In this document: positions 1 to 11,100 of the stretch, one piece after another | Numbering within the stretch: the stretch's first letter is position 1 | Layout: every line of letters begins with the position of its first letter | NCBI GenBank assembly: GCA_905116865.2 | Contig: CAJHNH020002068.1 | Location: 301,533 to 365,532 of the forward strand | Length of the DNA stretch: 64,000 nucleotides | DNA from: Candidula unifasciata | Taxonomy: Eukaryota > Mollusca > Gastropoda > Stylommatophora > Geomitridae | Direction: 5' to 3' | Notes under the pieces: generated by a model | Databases searched by the model: none | What the model saw: the letters and a program-made list of their open reading frames with translations, nothing else | Told to the model about the DNA's origin: nothing | Program-made: the position numbers and the translations under genes

Positions 1-160
1 AAGATTAGTTATTAAGGAGATGGAACAAGGGCAATAACTGAAAATGAACAATATGGCTCAAGTTAATAGAAGTAAAAAAATCTGAACTGCTGAACGGTCA
101 TGAACAAAATATATAAGAAGACCAAACATTTACATTAAGAATGTAAATAAGGAAACTCAC

Positions 161-3100
161 CTGTCTCTTTTGAGTTCAGGGATGCAACATTGGCAGGCAT
201 GTGTCTGAGAGCTGTGTTTGTAAGGTGGGACATGACACTGCTGTTATACCTGTGAGAATATATTTTAACCATAAATATAAACATAAAGTAAGTAAATGTA
301 TTGAAACTAACAGGATAATAAGCATGATCTGCAAGCCCTATGATGAATAACAACACAAAAGGAGGATGATGATTGTGAAATAAAAGTAGTTAGTATCTAT
401 GGCTCAGGGGTTATGAGTACAGTTCCACAATTCCATCACAATTTACATGCAGGCCATTTGGCAACAGAATTTGCAGCAGATTGCCTTGCACTGATTTTAA
501 CTTACAAATGTATCAGCGTCAATCAATTTAGGCAGCAATAGCAAACTAGTGAATATCTGGATTCATTTGGGTAAAGTTTCAACATACAGCATTCAGGACA
601 AGCACACATTAGCTCCGTCTCCCTCCTCAGCAGCCAGTGAAGAGTCTCCATGCTGATGGTAGCTGCTGTCATCTGGTTAACTTCCTCTCCTGCCTTTCCT
701 GTCTACGTCTGTGGTTTAGGTGTTGCAAATGCAGGTCCTACGCCGAGTTCAATCCCAGCTGCAGCGACTTGGCAGCAGACTTTCTGGCACTGGTTTCGAC
801 AGTGGTATCAAAGGCTGACCATTCAGGAAGCATTAGCAAACTACTGAACGTAAATTTGCCTAGAAAAACAACAGCCACACATACACACACAAAACATGCT
901 GGGGTTGGTTCTGCAAGGTCCTGCAAAGGTTTTGTAAACTGGCTTTTATGCCGAGTCATGAGTAGTGTTAAGAGTCCGCATATACTCCTAGCTTTATCAT
1001 GTATGGGTTTTCAATATTTTTCCATTTTACTTGTTACCTTATCTTACAGGTGGGAGATCACCTCTGTCTTATACAGTTGTAGTTCATCCCTAAGTTGGGC
1101 AGGAGCAGCCAACCTATCTGCCTGCTAATTCCCAAACATGTCTACATCGCCCAGGCAAACTATGCATGTGACTCTCACCACCTGTGACTTGTGGATTGAT
1201 GCAACCCATATAAACCCACTGAAACACTGTTTCAACCTTCATTCTCATGTGGAAATTTTATACGTTAAGCTCTTCTAGTCATTAACTACCCCATGCTTTT
1301 GCAATAAAGCCCCATTCACTCTTTCTACTCCTGGCAACTAACCCATCAGTGTATGCAATCATATCTCCTGGTCTATAGATGTCCTCTCAGCTGTTGAACC
1401 TCTGCACGTTCCACCGCCCATTCCCTGCCCCACCGTAATTACCATTTTGCGCAGCTCTTCTTTCTGGTACCTTTATCCATTCTTCTCCAGGGCTAATCTC
1501 TTCAATGTTGCAGACATCGTTGATTATCTTTTCAGACAGGCCATTCAGGATCTGTATCACCCCTTTTACTTATGCCATCACCAATTCACAGTGTCTCCTA
1601 CATAAACTTAGGTTCCATTGTGGGTTAAAATTAGAAAAACACAGCTTAAAAGTTGTCTGAGATAATTAAATGAAAGAACCTACCCTTTTGCAAATTCCAA
1701 CTCAGCATCAGACAAAAGAGGGGTGTCAGTATCTCTGTGTTTTTCCTCTTCTTGTAAAACATGTGTTGTAAATTTTTCAATCTACAATGACCAAAAAAGT
1801 AAAAAGTCAAATATATGATTACAAAAATATAGACAAATAAAGTTGTGACATAAATTATGACAATGGACAATTTAGTGTGCACTATGGATATCAAATTCAC
1901 AAATAAATAATTGGTCTGTATTGTCGCAGAATGCAACAAGTTAAGAATTAGGATTAGCCACAAAAACAGTGATAAACTGGACAACAGGAAAGTTGAATGG
2001 GAAGAAAGAGAAGGTGATGACACGAAGAAATACAAACCCACTGCAGTACTCATTTGCTTCTAACTCTCAAAGAGATTAAATATAAGTTAACTCCACCGCC
2101 TCCAGACCTTCCCATTTAAATACTGACATTAACAATTTTCATTACAATCTGTCGCTGCAAGCATTACTTCTGCATTAATATATGCAATAGTGATATAATG
2201 ACAAATATATATTTTAAAACGAGTATCCCTGGACAGACAACAACATTTTTAATTAACTTATAATTTTTTGAAGGACTCTTTCCACTGAGTTGGAGTTTGC
2301 TAGCTGTGAATAATTAATACCTGTGGAGAAAACATTAACAATCTAGGCCAACTTCTGCTGAAGCTTGATGTGCTGAGTCATGACCTGGTTGCATTTGAAA
2401 AATGCCTCTGCACATTTGAAGTTCCAGAACTGCTTCAAAAAACTCCACTGATTTCAGAGCTTAGCAAGGGAAAGGTGAGTTCTGCAATAAATTCCTATGA
2501 GGATATTAGCTTATTACCAAAACAAGGAGTAGTTTCTAAACCAACCTAACACCATTAGATGCAACCTCAGGGCTCAGACAACTTATAGTGGACTCTCAAC
2601 CCAGTTTTCCAGAGGTTTCCCAAAGTAACCAGCTGTTACAGAAAATACACTGACCTTTGCCAAACGAATTCTGAGGTAGCTGCTTATGATGTATCTAATT
2701 CGGTCAATCTGAAAAATTTCAAAACAGTAAATTTAATGTAGATAATATTTTAAATGCTTCAAATCAGACTAACATTTTTTTTAAAGCATGACCTAACTAA
2801 ATTTAAAGCAGGTAGATTGACTTCATTGCACTAGCTTTTTAATCTTGTATGACTCAATCTCTCAGCAAAATGGCTAGCCGCCTGCCAAGTGCATCACAAA
2901 CACCACAAAAGCCATAATTCCAGCAACAATCCTCACGATTCGCCTCAAAAACTGCATTCATAAACCAAACAACCTAGCCAATAAAGAAGCACAAGACTTG
3001 CAGAGCACGAGCAATTAAGCTGTGGAGACCCTTTCTCTATAATGCATATAGCTATGTATGCGAATATTATACTTTAAAACCATGTGTTGACTTACTCAGA

Positions 3101-5342
3101 AGTTAGCTAACAAGGATTTACCTATGTAAATCTCTGTATATTATGCATACAATTTTATTTAGATGCAATGTTATTTTTATTTTAAAAGTGACTACTGTTT
3201 TTTAATGTACATGTCTACACTCCTCAACGGTTTTTCTAGAAGCAGGTTCCCAACAAATGGTCTAGCCGATGTAAGCAGGACCAAAATTTCTTTCTGCCTG
3301 AGAGTGTTGTTCATTCTTTCAGGCCCAGGGTTAGAGTAACTTCCCTTGCCATTCATGCCTACTTAGGTCAATGGACCTCTCCTAGGTATGGGGGAGTCAT
3401 GCTTTCCTTATTGTTAACGGTTTAATCGTAGCCCATTCTCTCATCGCTTGCTTGCCTAATTATTTTCAGATTCTGCTACCTGCTCGACTGTTTGGGAGTA
3501 TGGAAACTGCGAACAGCAATATTTTTCCAGTCCTATGCTCCTTGTAACTGCTTTGTTTCTCTCGGGGGAAGAGGGCATCACCAACGAACATAGCAATACT
3601 AAAGAAGAATTGTTGCACTTGTGGAGCCTTCTCTATAGTACTTCTTACTTGACATAGGTGGCTGCGGCACCTGAAACAGACCCACAACCTCTTTCAAATA
3701 TTTCATAGCGAACGCCAAACCAAGCCATATCGTTACACTCCCGCAACATAGGAGAGGTCTAGTGACCTAAGGAGGCATGAATTGCAAGAGAAGTTACTTT
3801 AATCCTAGGCCTGGAAAAATGAAAAGGACCTGCCTGAGAGACAAGGAACCGACAGACTGCACACAAATAAGACAAATCTGCAAAAGAGATGTACATACAA
3901 CACTGAAATACAGCCAGGACTTTTCGCCAAAGTTTACAGCCGATGAAGATAAAAAAGAAATGTAATGAATTAATATTTCCTGGCTGATGATCAAGCTAGA
4001 ACTCAACCTCAAATTTCTGCTTCATTATTTTTAATGACAATAGTTGACAGCATTCTACCAAACCAAAGAAATACATTTTACTTCTTCTAGTTCTCACTAA
4101 TAATGTATACATTATGTGGCTTCATACATACGAAGTCTTTAGAGTAGAGGTGCGTGGCAATAAAATGGGAAGAGCAGTTACGAAACCATACCTCCATACG
4201 ATGGACACTTATTCTGAAGTCTCCTTTCTTAGCAGTTGCAATGTTAGCTTCCATTGCATCTATCTGGGCCAGCATACACTCAACCAAATTTGATTTTACA
4301 GGCAGAAGATCAGGAGCAAACTTTTCATTCAACCATGCCTGAAATAATTATTGATTCTTTGTATAATTCATGAAGCTATTAGTTAACAGAGAATACATTA
4401 TTATGCTTTTATTGCTATTCATACTCTAATGTAAAATATACAGTAGCGAGTTATGGACAGTCAGCTAACTGGTGAAAAATTATTTACATGGAAGCTGTGA
4501 TTATGTGATTTTAGAGAAGATTGATGAGGACAGCAAAGACGGAAAGCCTAATAAAGATGGCTTGAAAAAAAAAATTAATTTACAAAGTAAACGGATTACT
4601 TGCAATCTACAATCTTTGGGCCCACCATAAGACTCCAAGTTTTTGTAAACATATATTTCCTTCTAAAAGAGTCTCTAGAAGGGGTGAATTTAGACGATGA
4701 GGCCCTAAGCCAGATAAAAACCGGGAGGGCTCTACCATTTTATATTAAGGCCGCTAATCTCTGAAAAACTTTAAAATATGTATGCCGTTTACATGGATAA
4801 TGGAAATATACTGTCATTTAATATTTATTAAAAAAAATAATTTAAAAAAAAAATGAATTTGCACAATAAAAAGAAATATTATGTAATCCTCTATATGTTT
4901 CTTGCCACCCGAGAAGTACAAGAATAATACAGAAAACCATGACACTGGGTTACAATTTGGTATCAGTCAGATGACAAAAGAAGAAGAAGAACCCTCTATA
5001 AAATGTAAAACATATCAAAAGATAACTGCATTTCAAATTTATAAAATAAAACAAATTTGCATTTGCAAAAATAAAAATTAAAAAAAAAAAAATGGCTTCT
5101 ACAGATTGTGAGGCTGGAAACTATAGCTTATACTGAAATCCAGCACTGAACTATGGGAATGAATATGATTTCTACTATCACTGTCCTGAATAACTTCACA
5201 TGGAAATGCAAACTTGACTACGTACCTCCTCTAACTTCTGAAGTACTTCAGATGCTGTCATTGCCTCCTCCTCACCATCCTCGGTGTTATTAAGAGGCGT
5301 GTTTGATGACAGAAGACTATCAATTTCTACCAAGTCAGACAT
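161..5342 (-). CDS. GINS4: GINS complex subunit 4 (SLD5), 3' part off the left edge
   Basis: SLD5 is one of four GINS subunits. GINS joins Cdc45 and MCM2-7 in the CMG helicase that unwinds DNA at replication forks in the nucleus. Coding exons, in transcript order: 5226-5342, 4192-4338, 2655-2708, 1684-1781, 161-249. All have GT-AG ends and the phases agree (0, 0, 0, 2, 1). They give 168 residues of a family usually about 220 long, so the last ~55 (the C-terminal beta domain) lie outside the window. Recognised stretches are AWLNEKFAPDLL (from residue 40), IDRIRYIISSYLR (from 89) and LRHMPAN in the fifth exon, all typical of SLD5. The acidic N-terminus starts MSDLVEIDSLL. The start is the only ATG in frame at the head of exon 1. 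An AG one base before that ATG could be a splice acceptor, so an untranslated upstream exon is possible. Family assignment is from recalled similarity to animal SLD5. Confidence 0.93.
690..950 (+). repeat. tRNA-derived SINE, family 2, copy in GINS4 intron
   Basis: A B-box-like stretch (agttcaatcc, 746-755) is followed by the family body: ggtttcgacagtggtatc, then gcaaactactgaacgtaaat, then tgcctagaaaaacaacagcc, then a ctggggttggttctgcaa block near the 3' end. The same blocks recur on the minus strand at 12620-12810 and 19795-19975, and in a rearranged locus at 59636-60110. The copy carries a short CA-rich insertion near 876-890. It is a non-coding retroposon. Confidence 0.6.
2347..2474 (+). 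other. Orphan exon-like segment, antisense inside a GINS4 intron
   Basis: This segment is open in the frame reading GQLLLKLDVLSHDLVAF and so on up to ELSKGK. A possible tctag acceptor precedes it, and it ends in a strong donor (aaag|gtgagt, GT at 2475). Amino-acid composition and donor look exon-like, but no partner exon was found nearby and the family was not recognised. It could be an exon of an overlapping gene, a fragment of a processed or transposed gene, or chance. Confidence 0.3.
4905..4998 (+). repeat. LINE 3'-tail fragment
   Basis: The block ccacccgagaagtacaag ... cagaaaaccatgacactggg ... tggtatcagtcagatgac closely matches the block at 42983-43065. There it translates as part of a LINE ORF2 C-terminus (TREAQDKYRKPQHWANTWYL). 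Here it is short and broken. Confidence 0.45.
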
Positions 5343-8189
5343 CCTGAAGTTGTGAAGTAGTCTAATTGAGATACTGGCTCAGACAGAAGTTGGAATAGTC
5401 TGTAAATAAAATTTAAAAATGTCCTACAAGTCAATGACATACCCAAAAATTTAATGAGGTCACAAAACTGTATCTGAGAGAACAGTCTGTTAGACCAATG
5501 GTTTTAAACCAGGGGGAAAAAAATGGGGTTGGGGGGGGGGTCAAGCAATAGTGAAATTGAGTTACTTGTAATAATCCTTTGTGTCCAACATCAGACCAAA
5601 AATTAGATGATATCAACAAAACACAGCAGTGTCAACCACTACACTGATATTTAGAAACTAAATTACTAGTTGAAGATTGTTCATTTTTTTTTTCTGACAC
5701 TTTGATTTTTGGGAATGTTCTAATCCATGCGCCTTTTAATAGTGCTTTGCATTTGTCTTCTTTACAATCATAATTCTTTTTATTTTTAACTGGTGGAATT
5801 GGGGACGGGTGGGAAAAGGGAGGGGTTAAGTTGAAAACAACTGTATTAGATCCATATTTTTACTACTTTATTATTGACTGATAATGCTAATCAATGACAA
5901 ATGGCGTAGTAAGACTTATTGAGTGTTGGTTGTTTTCATATTGCTCACCAGGGGGTGCTACAAATTCACTTTAACCAGCCTATTGACTCGCCGGTAGATG
6001 ACTTTATTGGATTTCGGGATGGAGTGAGGCTAAAAAAAATGGTATACAATGTAGTATTTCAACGGATACACCTGAATTAACACATTTGGGAAAATTTAAA
6101 AAAAATATTTAAAAAAAGGCATATCTTTTTTAAGAATCAGTCACTCAGCTAAGTAACATATATTTCATTCTGATTGCTTATTTTGTGTCAGTGACTTGAT
6201 GCTGTATTTCTGTGTAATTTCCCTCTGAGCTTTTAATTCTTATTGTATCTGTTGATAAAGGCTTGTTGTGGCAACATTCTGTTTGTTGCAATTTTTAAGT
6301 CTTTGTAAAACTGGCAAAACATTTCATACATTCCAACCGTTTATTGGCTATGGTCCGAATGACGGTCCCAAATTATCGAGGCCAAAATATACCCTAACAG
6401 GGCCTCAGTCACATGTCAATTGCGTACTGCTGGGGACTACCGCCACCGCCGAGAGTATCTCCCGCGCTGCTATGCGTGGCGTGGATTGGGGCTAAACTAG
6501 ATGGCTGGGACTCAAGAGCAAATAAAATAAAGGAAGCTGCAGGAGATGCGGTAGCTGCTTCTCTGAGGGCTCTCCTCCGAACCTCTAACCGATACTATGG
6601 CGGCCAAGCAAATAGCCTAACAGGGCCTCAACCGTGTGTAGAATGCGGACTTTCTGCCTAGGAACAAATCGCGCCAAAACTAGGATCGGCTCCAAATAAC
6701 GAAACAAATGCTCTGTCTCAGCGATATGTTAATTGCGGACCTGTTTCTGCGACTATGCCGCACGGCCGACAGTATCCCCTGCTAAACTAGATGGCTGGGA
6801 CTCACGAGCAGCAGCTACCGCATCGCCTGCAACTTCCTCTAATTTATTTGCTCGTGAGTCCCATCTAGTTTAGATCCCCATCTGCGCCGCGCGTAGCGGC
6901 GTGGGGATCCTGTCAGCGGTGAGTTTAACTGCGTTTTGCGCATGCCGAAAAGTCTGAGGACAAAAACAACGCTAATCTGCGTCGGAGCGCGTGGTCTCCC
7001 CGCCATGTCGCTATTATCATCTGTAATGTTGCGTGTCTCGAAATTGTCAATGGTCGCTATTATCATCTGCTAGTATCGTCTGCAGAAAAGCTTGACATTG
7101 TCAACGGTCACTATTATCATCTGCAGTAGTGCGTCTCTTGAAATTGTCAAGTAATCCTAGTTTTGCCCTGATTTGTTCCTTAGCAGAAAGTCCGCATTTT
7201 ACACACGACTGAGGCCCTAATATCGGGTAGAAGTTCGGAGGAGAGCCGCTCTGAGTCCCAGCCATCCAGTTTAGCGGCGCATAGCGCCGTGGGAGATACT
7301 CTCGCAGCTGCCGGAAGTTCACAATTGACATGTAACTGGGGCCCTGTTAGGGTATATTTTCGGCCTCGATAATTTGGGACCATTGTTCCGCGGATAGCCT
7401 GTTTATCTTTTTTACAACTTTAGTCCAGTTGCCGCGCAACACACTTCATTCATCAGATGGTAAAAATGAGACAACTTATGCACAAGTAAAAAAATATATG
7501 TTTTTGCAGGGGTGTGAGTGACATAGTTTTTTGACGATACTGCAACTTTTCAGGTTTCATCGTAAATCACGTTTTTTAAAAATATATTTATATATATACA
7601 TGAAATCAACCAATTGTTTTTTATTTTAATTTTTACCTTTTTAAAGTTTGGTGGTGACAAAACAACTGACTGAAGTCAATGATTAGCCAATCACATACTA
7701 TTAAACTGATTCATTTAATTTGCTTTATGTAAGCACGCACAACTAAAGATTAAGTTCGCACTTATGTTAGCAAAGAAGTGTAATACAGAAGTGACATTAA
7801 AGATAGAATAAATTAGTTGGCATTAATAAACAATCTCCATTCACAGTGTTTCCCGCGGGTCGTTGAAAAGTTGCACTGGAAAGTAGCAGTACACTGGGAA
7901 TAAATATTATATATTTGCTATTTATATAAGAAGTTGCTGTTATCTTGTTTCGTATAAATTTAACATTTAAACAATACAATTATCTGTGGAATTTATGCGG
8001 TAATATTTATCGTAAATTACAAAGTTCTTGTCTTTGGAATTAAAAAAAACAAATAAAATGCACACGAAACAAACAAGAAAACCGGAAGTTTACTACATAT
8101 TGAAAATACCATGTGTTTCATGCGAGGACAGTGTTAGAAAATTGAAAGAGAATTCTGAAGCCCATTGAGATTTCCTTATTAATAGCGCC
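5343..8189. other. Interval between divergent GINS4 and NOL6 genes
   Basis: This 2.8-kb stretch separates the two start codons and must hold both promoters and any untranslated first exons. Apart from the hairpin element at 6346-7399 it is AT-rich, with homopolymer runs (a 10-bp G run near 5531-5540 and several A/T runs). No clear TATA box or CpG-rich promoter could be assigned to either gene by eye. Confidence 0.6.
6346..7399. mobile_element. Hairpin DNA element, copy 1 (1,054 bp)
   Basis: The ends are inverted repeats: the left begins ggctatggtccgaatgac, the right ends with the complement of ggctatccgcggaacaat. Longer subterminal blocks also pair: the left tcccaaattatcgaggcc and taacagggcctcagtcacat are mirrored near 7325-7380. 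The centre holds a second palindrome around ctagatggctgggactca (6787 on) and gtgagtcccatctagttta (6855-6873). The flanks are cgtttatt (6338-6345) and tgtttatc (7400-7407), which share 6 of 8 bases and fit an aged 8-bp target duplication. There is no transposase frame. The region 7010-7150 carries internal near-tandem blocks (cgaaattgtcaa, tattatcatctg). The element is clearly richer in GC and CpG than its surroundings. Confidence 0.8.
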
Positions 8190-11100
8190 ATGAAGCGAAA
8201 ACTGGCAGAAAATGTAAGTATAATGCAATGGAATTAATTTTTAACTATTAGAAAGGCCTACAAACACTTGGTGTCACCAACTGGAAAGGGAAGGCCAGCC
8301 AGAGAGATTGGAGACGGGTGATGTCTGCAGCAATGAACCTCAAGCCTCAAGGGCTCGGAACGCTGAAGAAGAATAAGAAAAATACGTTAGTAAACTTACT
8401 ACCAACTCATGGAAAAAAGCTTCAGATATTGGCCTACCTCGCACTGCACTGGCATTCTGAACTGAAGCTAACTGAAAGAAGTTTAAGTTTTAACTTGCTT
8501 AAAATCAATCTTTGTTGTAATAATTTAGGTACTTTAGTCAAATTTTCAAAATTCCCTCTACACCAATAAAACCAGCACAGTTAGATAGCTGTAAACAATC
8601 TCTTTCCAATGGTACCTCATTTAGGCTTGTAAGTCATTTCTGAGCTGAGATATGTAGTTTTTTGTGTGATGAGATGAGATGTAGAAAGCAGCTGCTAAAC
8701 TTGCCTTCCAGAAACAAGAGGTTTTCTCTGCGCAACCAAACTGCGCAACTTTCGTTTTGGCTTTGTTTACATTAGACTGTCATTGGACAAGATGGCAGCC
8801 AATGAGACACAGCCACTGGCTAAGCCAGCGATTGCGTAAAAAAATGTCACTGTACATCTACCTAGCCACGGTTCAGAAAGAAATTTTATACACAAATGTA
8901 AAAATGGACGGAGAATTCAATTATAACTAGCATTAACATTGCCAGTAACAGAAAGTCTAAAGCCAACCTTGAATACTTAGCGCTTTTTTCAATCAAACTG
9001 ATGTAACAGAAAAACAGAGGACGTCCGGCTGTCGAAGACATGCGCTGTTAATCAGGTTCCTTCAGCTATTTAGAGTAGGTGAAAATCTCACCAATCGCAG
9101 AATTTCATGAGAGATTAGGACCCATCCTGAAACCCCAGCCGACATTTCCGAAGCAAGTTTCGAACGGTTTCCGTGGTAACTGAAATTGCCAAAAGATCGC
9201 AAATTTCCGGACACCGTAGTTGCTATAATAATTAATAATATTTGGCTCTTCTTTGAACTTACCCCCAAAATGGCGGCCGTATTATGATGCTGTCCGAAAG
9301 AGAGCTAAATTGGGCAATTTCTGGCCAAAAAATATCCGAATGGGGCTCAGTTTTATTAAAAATATATGTGCCGTCTCCGCTTAACGAAAAAAATGCTCGA
9401 ACAGGGTCTCAGCGATACATTACTTGCGGACCTGCTTCTGCGAGTGTGCCTCACCGCCGACGGCATCCCCCGCGCCACTACGCGTGGCGCGGATGGGGAC
9501 TAAACCAGATGGCTGGGACTCATGAGCAGCAGCTACCGCATTTCCTGCAACTTCCTCCAATTACTGTACTCGTGAGTCCCAGGCACCTAGTGTAGCCCCC
9601 CATCCGCGCAGCGCGGGGGATACCCTCGGCAATGAGTTTAATTGCGTTTGGCACATGCCGACAGGTCTGAATCTACCGCTGCTAAATCCTCCTATGGAAA
9701 GAACACAGTATTGCTAATCGGCTTTCATCGTCTGTAATGTCTCGAAATTGGTCAACGGTCGCCAGTATCGTCTGCAGAAACGCCCGAAATTGTTAACGGT
9801 CAGTATTTATCGTCTGCTACTACTACCGTGTGCAATGTTGATATTGAGTGTCAAGTAATCCTAGTTTTGGCGAGATTTGTTCCTTGGCAGGAAGTCCGTA
9901 TTTTAGGTATACGTGAACACCGTTTTGGGATATTTTATGTCCAGAATGGGCTATCATATTACGGCTGGCATTTTGGGGGTAAGTTCAAAGGAGAGCCTAA
10001 TATTTAATAATTTTAAATTTATTCATCATGATCATGCATAAATAATAATTTAAATTGTCAAGGCCATTTGATTATTTGCTATAACCTGAAACATTAGGAA
10101 ATAATGCATTTAAGTGACAAGTAGAGTGATGATTAAAACTAACAAAACTAATTAGGGAATTATTACTAATTAATCTTTAAATGTTTGCAATAAATTAGAC
10201 ATAGAAGTTAGTACTAGACAGAGAAGACACTTTGAAAAAAAAAATCACACAGAAAACAAAAGAAAACTTAGTGTGTTGTTAGTTGTTCAACATCAGACAT
10301 TTTCATATTAAAGTATGATGAGTTTTTAACTTTCTGAGAAGTTATGAAAAGTAATATTTGCGGGAGGGACAAAATGATAAAACACCCAGTGCTACCCACT
10401 ATTCGGGTAGGTGTTCGCTAAACCAAAGATGTTAGTATTGGTTGCCAACAATAGTAAGAAAAATCATGGATAAAAACAACTGGCTCTCCTCCGAACATCT
10501 ACCCCAGCATTATGGAGGCAACAAATATCCGTACAGGGCTCAGTTCTATTAAAAATATGCCGGCTCCGTAAAAGGAAACAAATGCCCTAACAGGGTCTCA
10601 GCGATATGGTACTTGTGGACCTGTTTCTGTGACTATGCCTCACCGCCGACTGTATCCCCCATTCTCGCTGCTACGCGCGGTGCGGATGGGGGCTAAACTA
10701 GATGGCTGGGACTCATGAGCAGCAGCTACCGCATCTCCTGCAACTTCCTCAAATTAATTTGCTCGTGAGTCCCAGGCACCTTGTTTAGCCCCCCCCCCCC
10801 CCCCCCCCCCCCCATCCGTGCTGCAAAGCAAAAGTTTTTATTCAGGCACACCCACTTATTTATAAATACTACAGTACAACTTTTGGCAATGGACAGTTTA
10901 ATTAAGTGATGTCTCTGGAGTTATTTTTTCATCTTCAGGCTCTAAGAATCCTATATAAAATTGAAAAATGCACACACATAACAACAAAAAAAAAATAACT
11001 GCCCACTTAACTCTGTTGTATTCATTCTGTTTTTACTTTTTAATTTTAACTTAAGTGAGTTTGACTGGTATACTAACTGATCTTCTTCCGACCCTGTGCT

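Noticed and set aside
3466..3690. Minus-strand open frame of 73 codons in GC-richer DNA
   Set aside because: No splice sites or domain, and it does not fit the GINS4 exon series.
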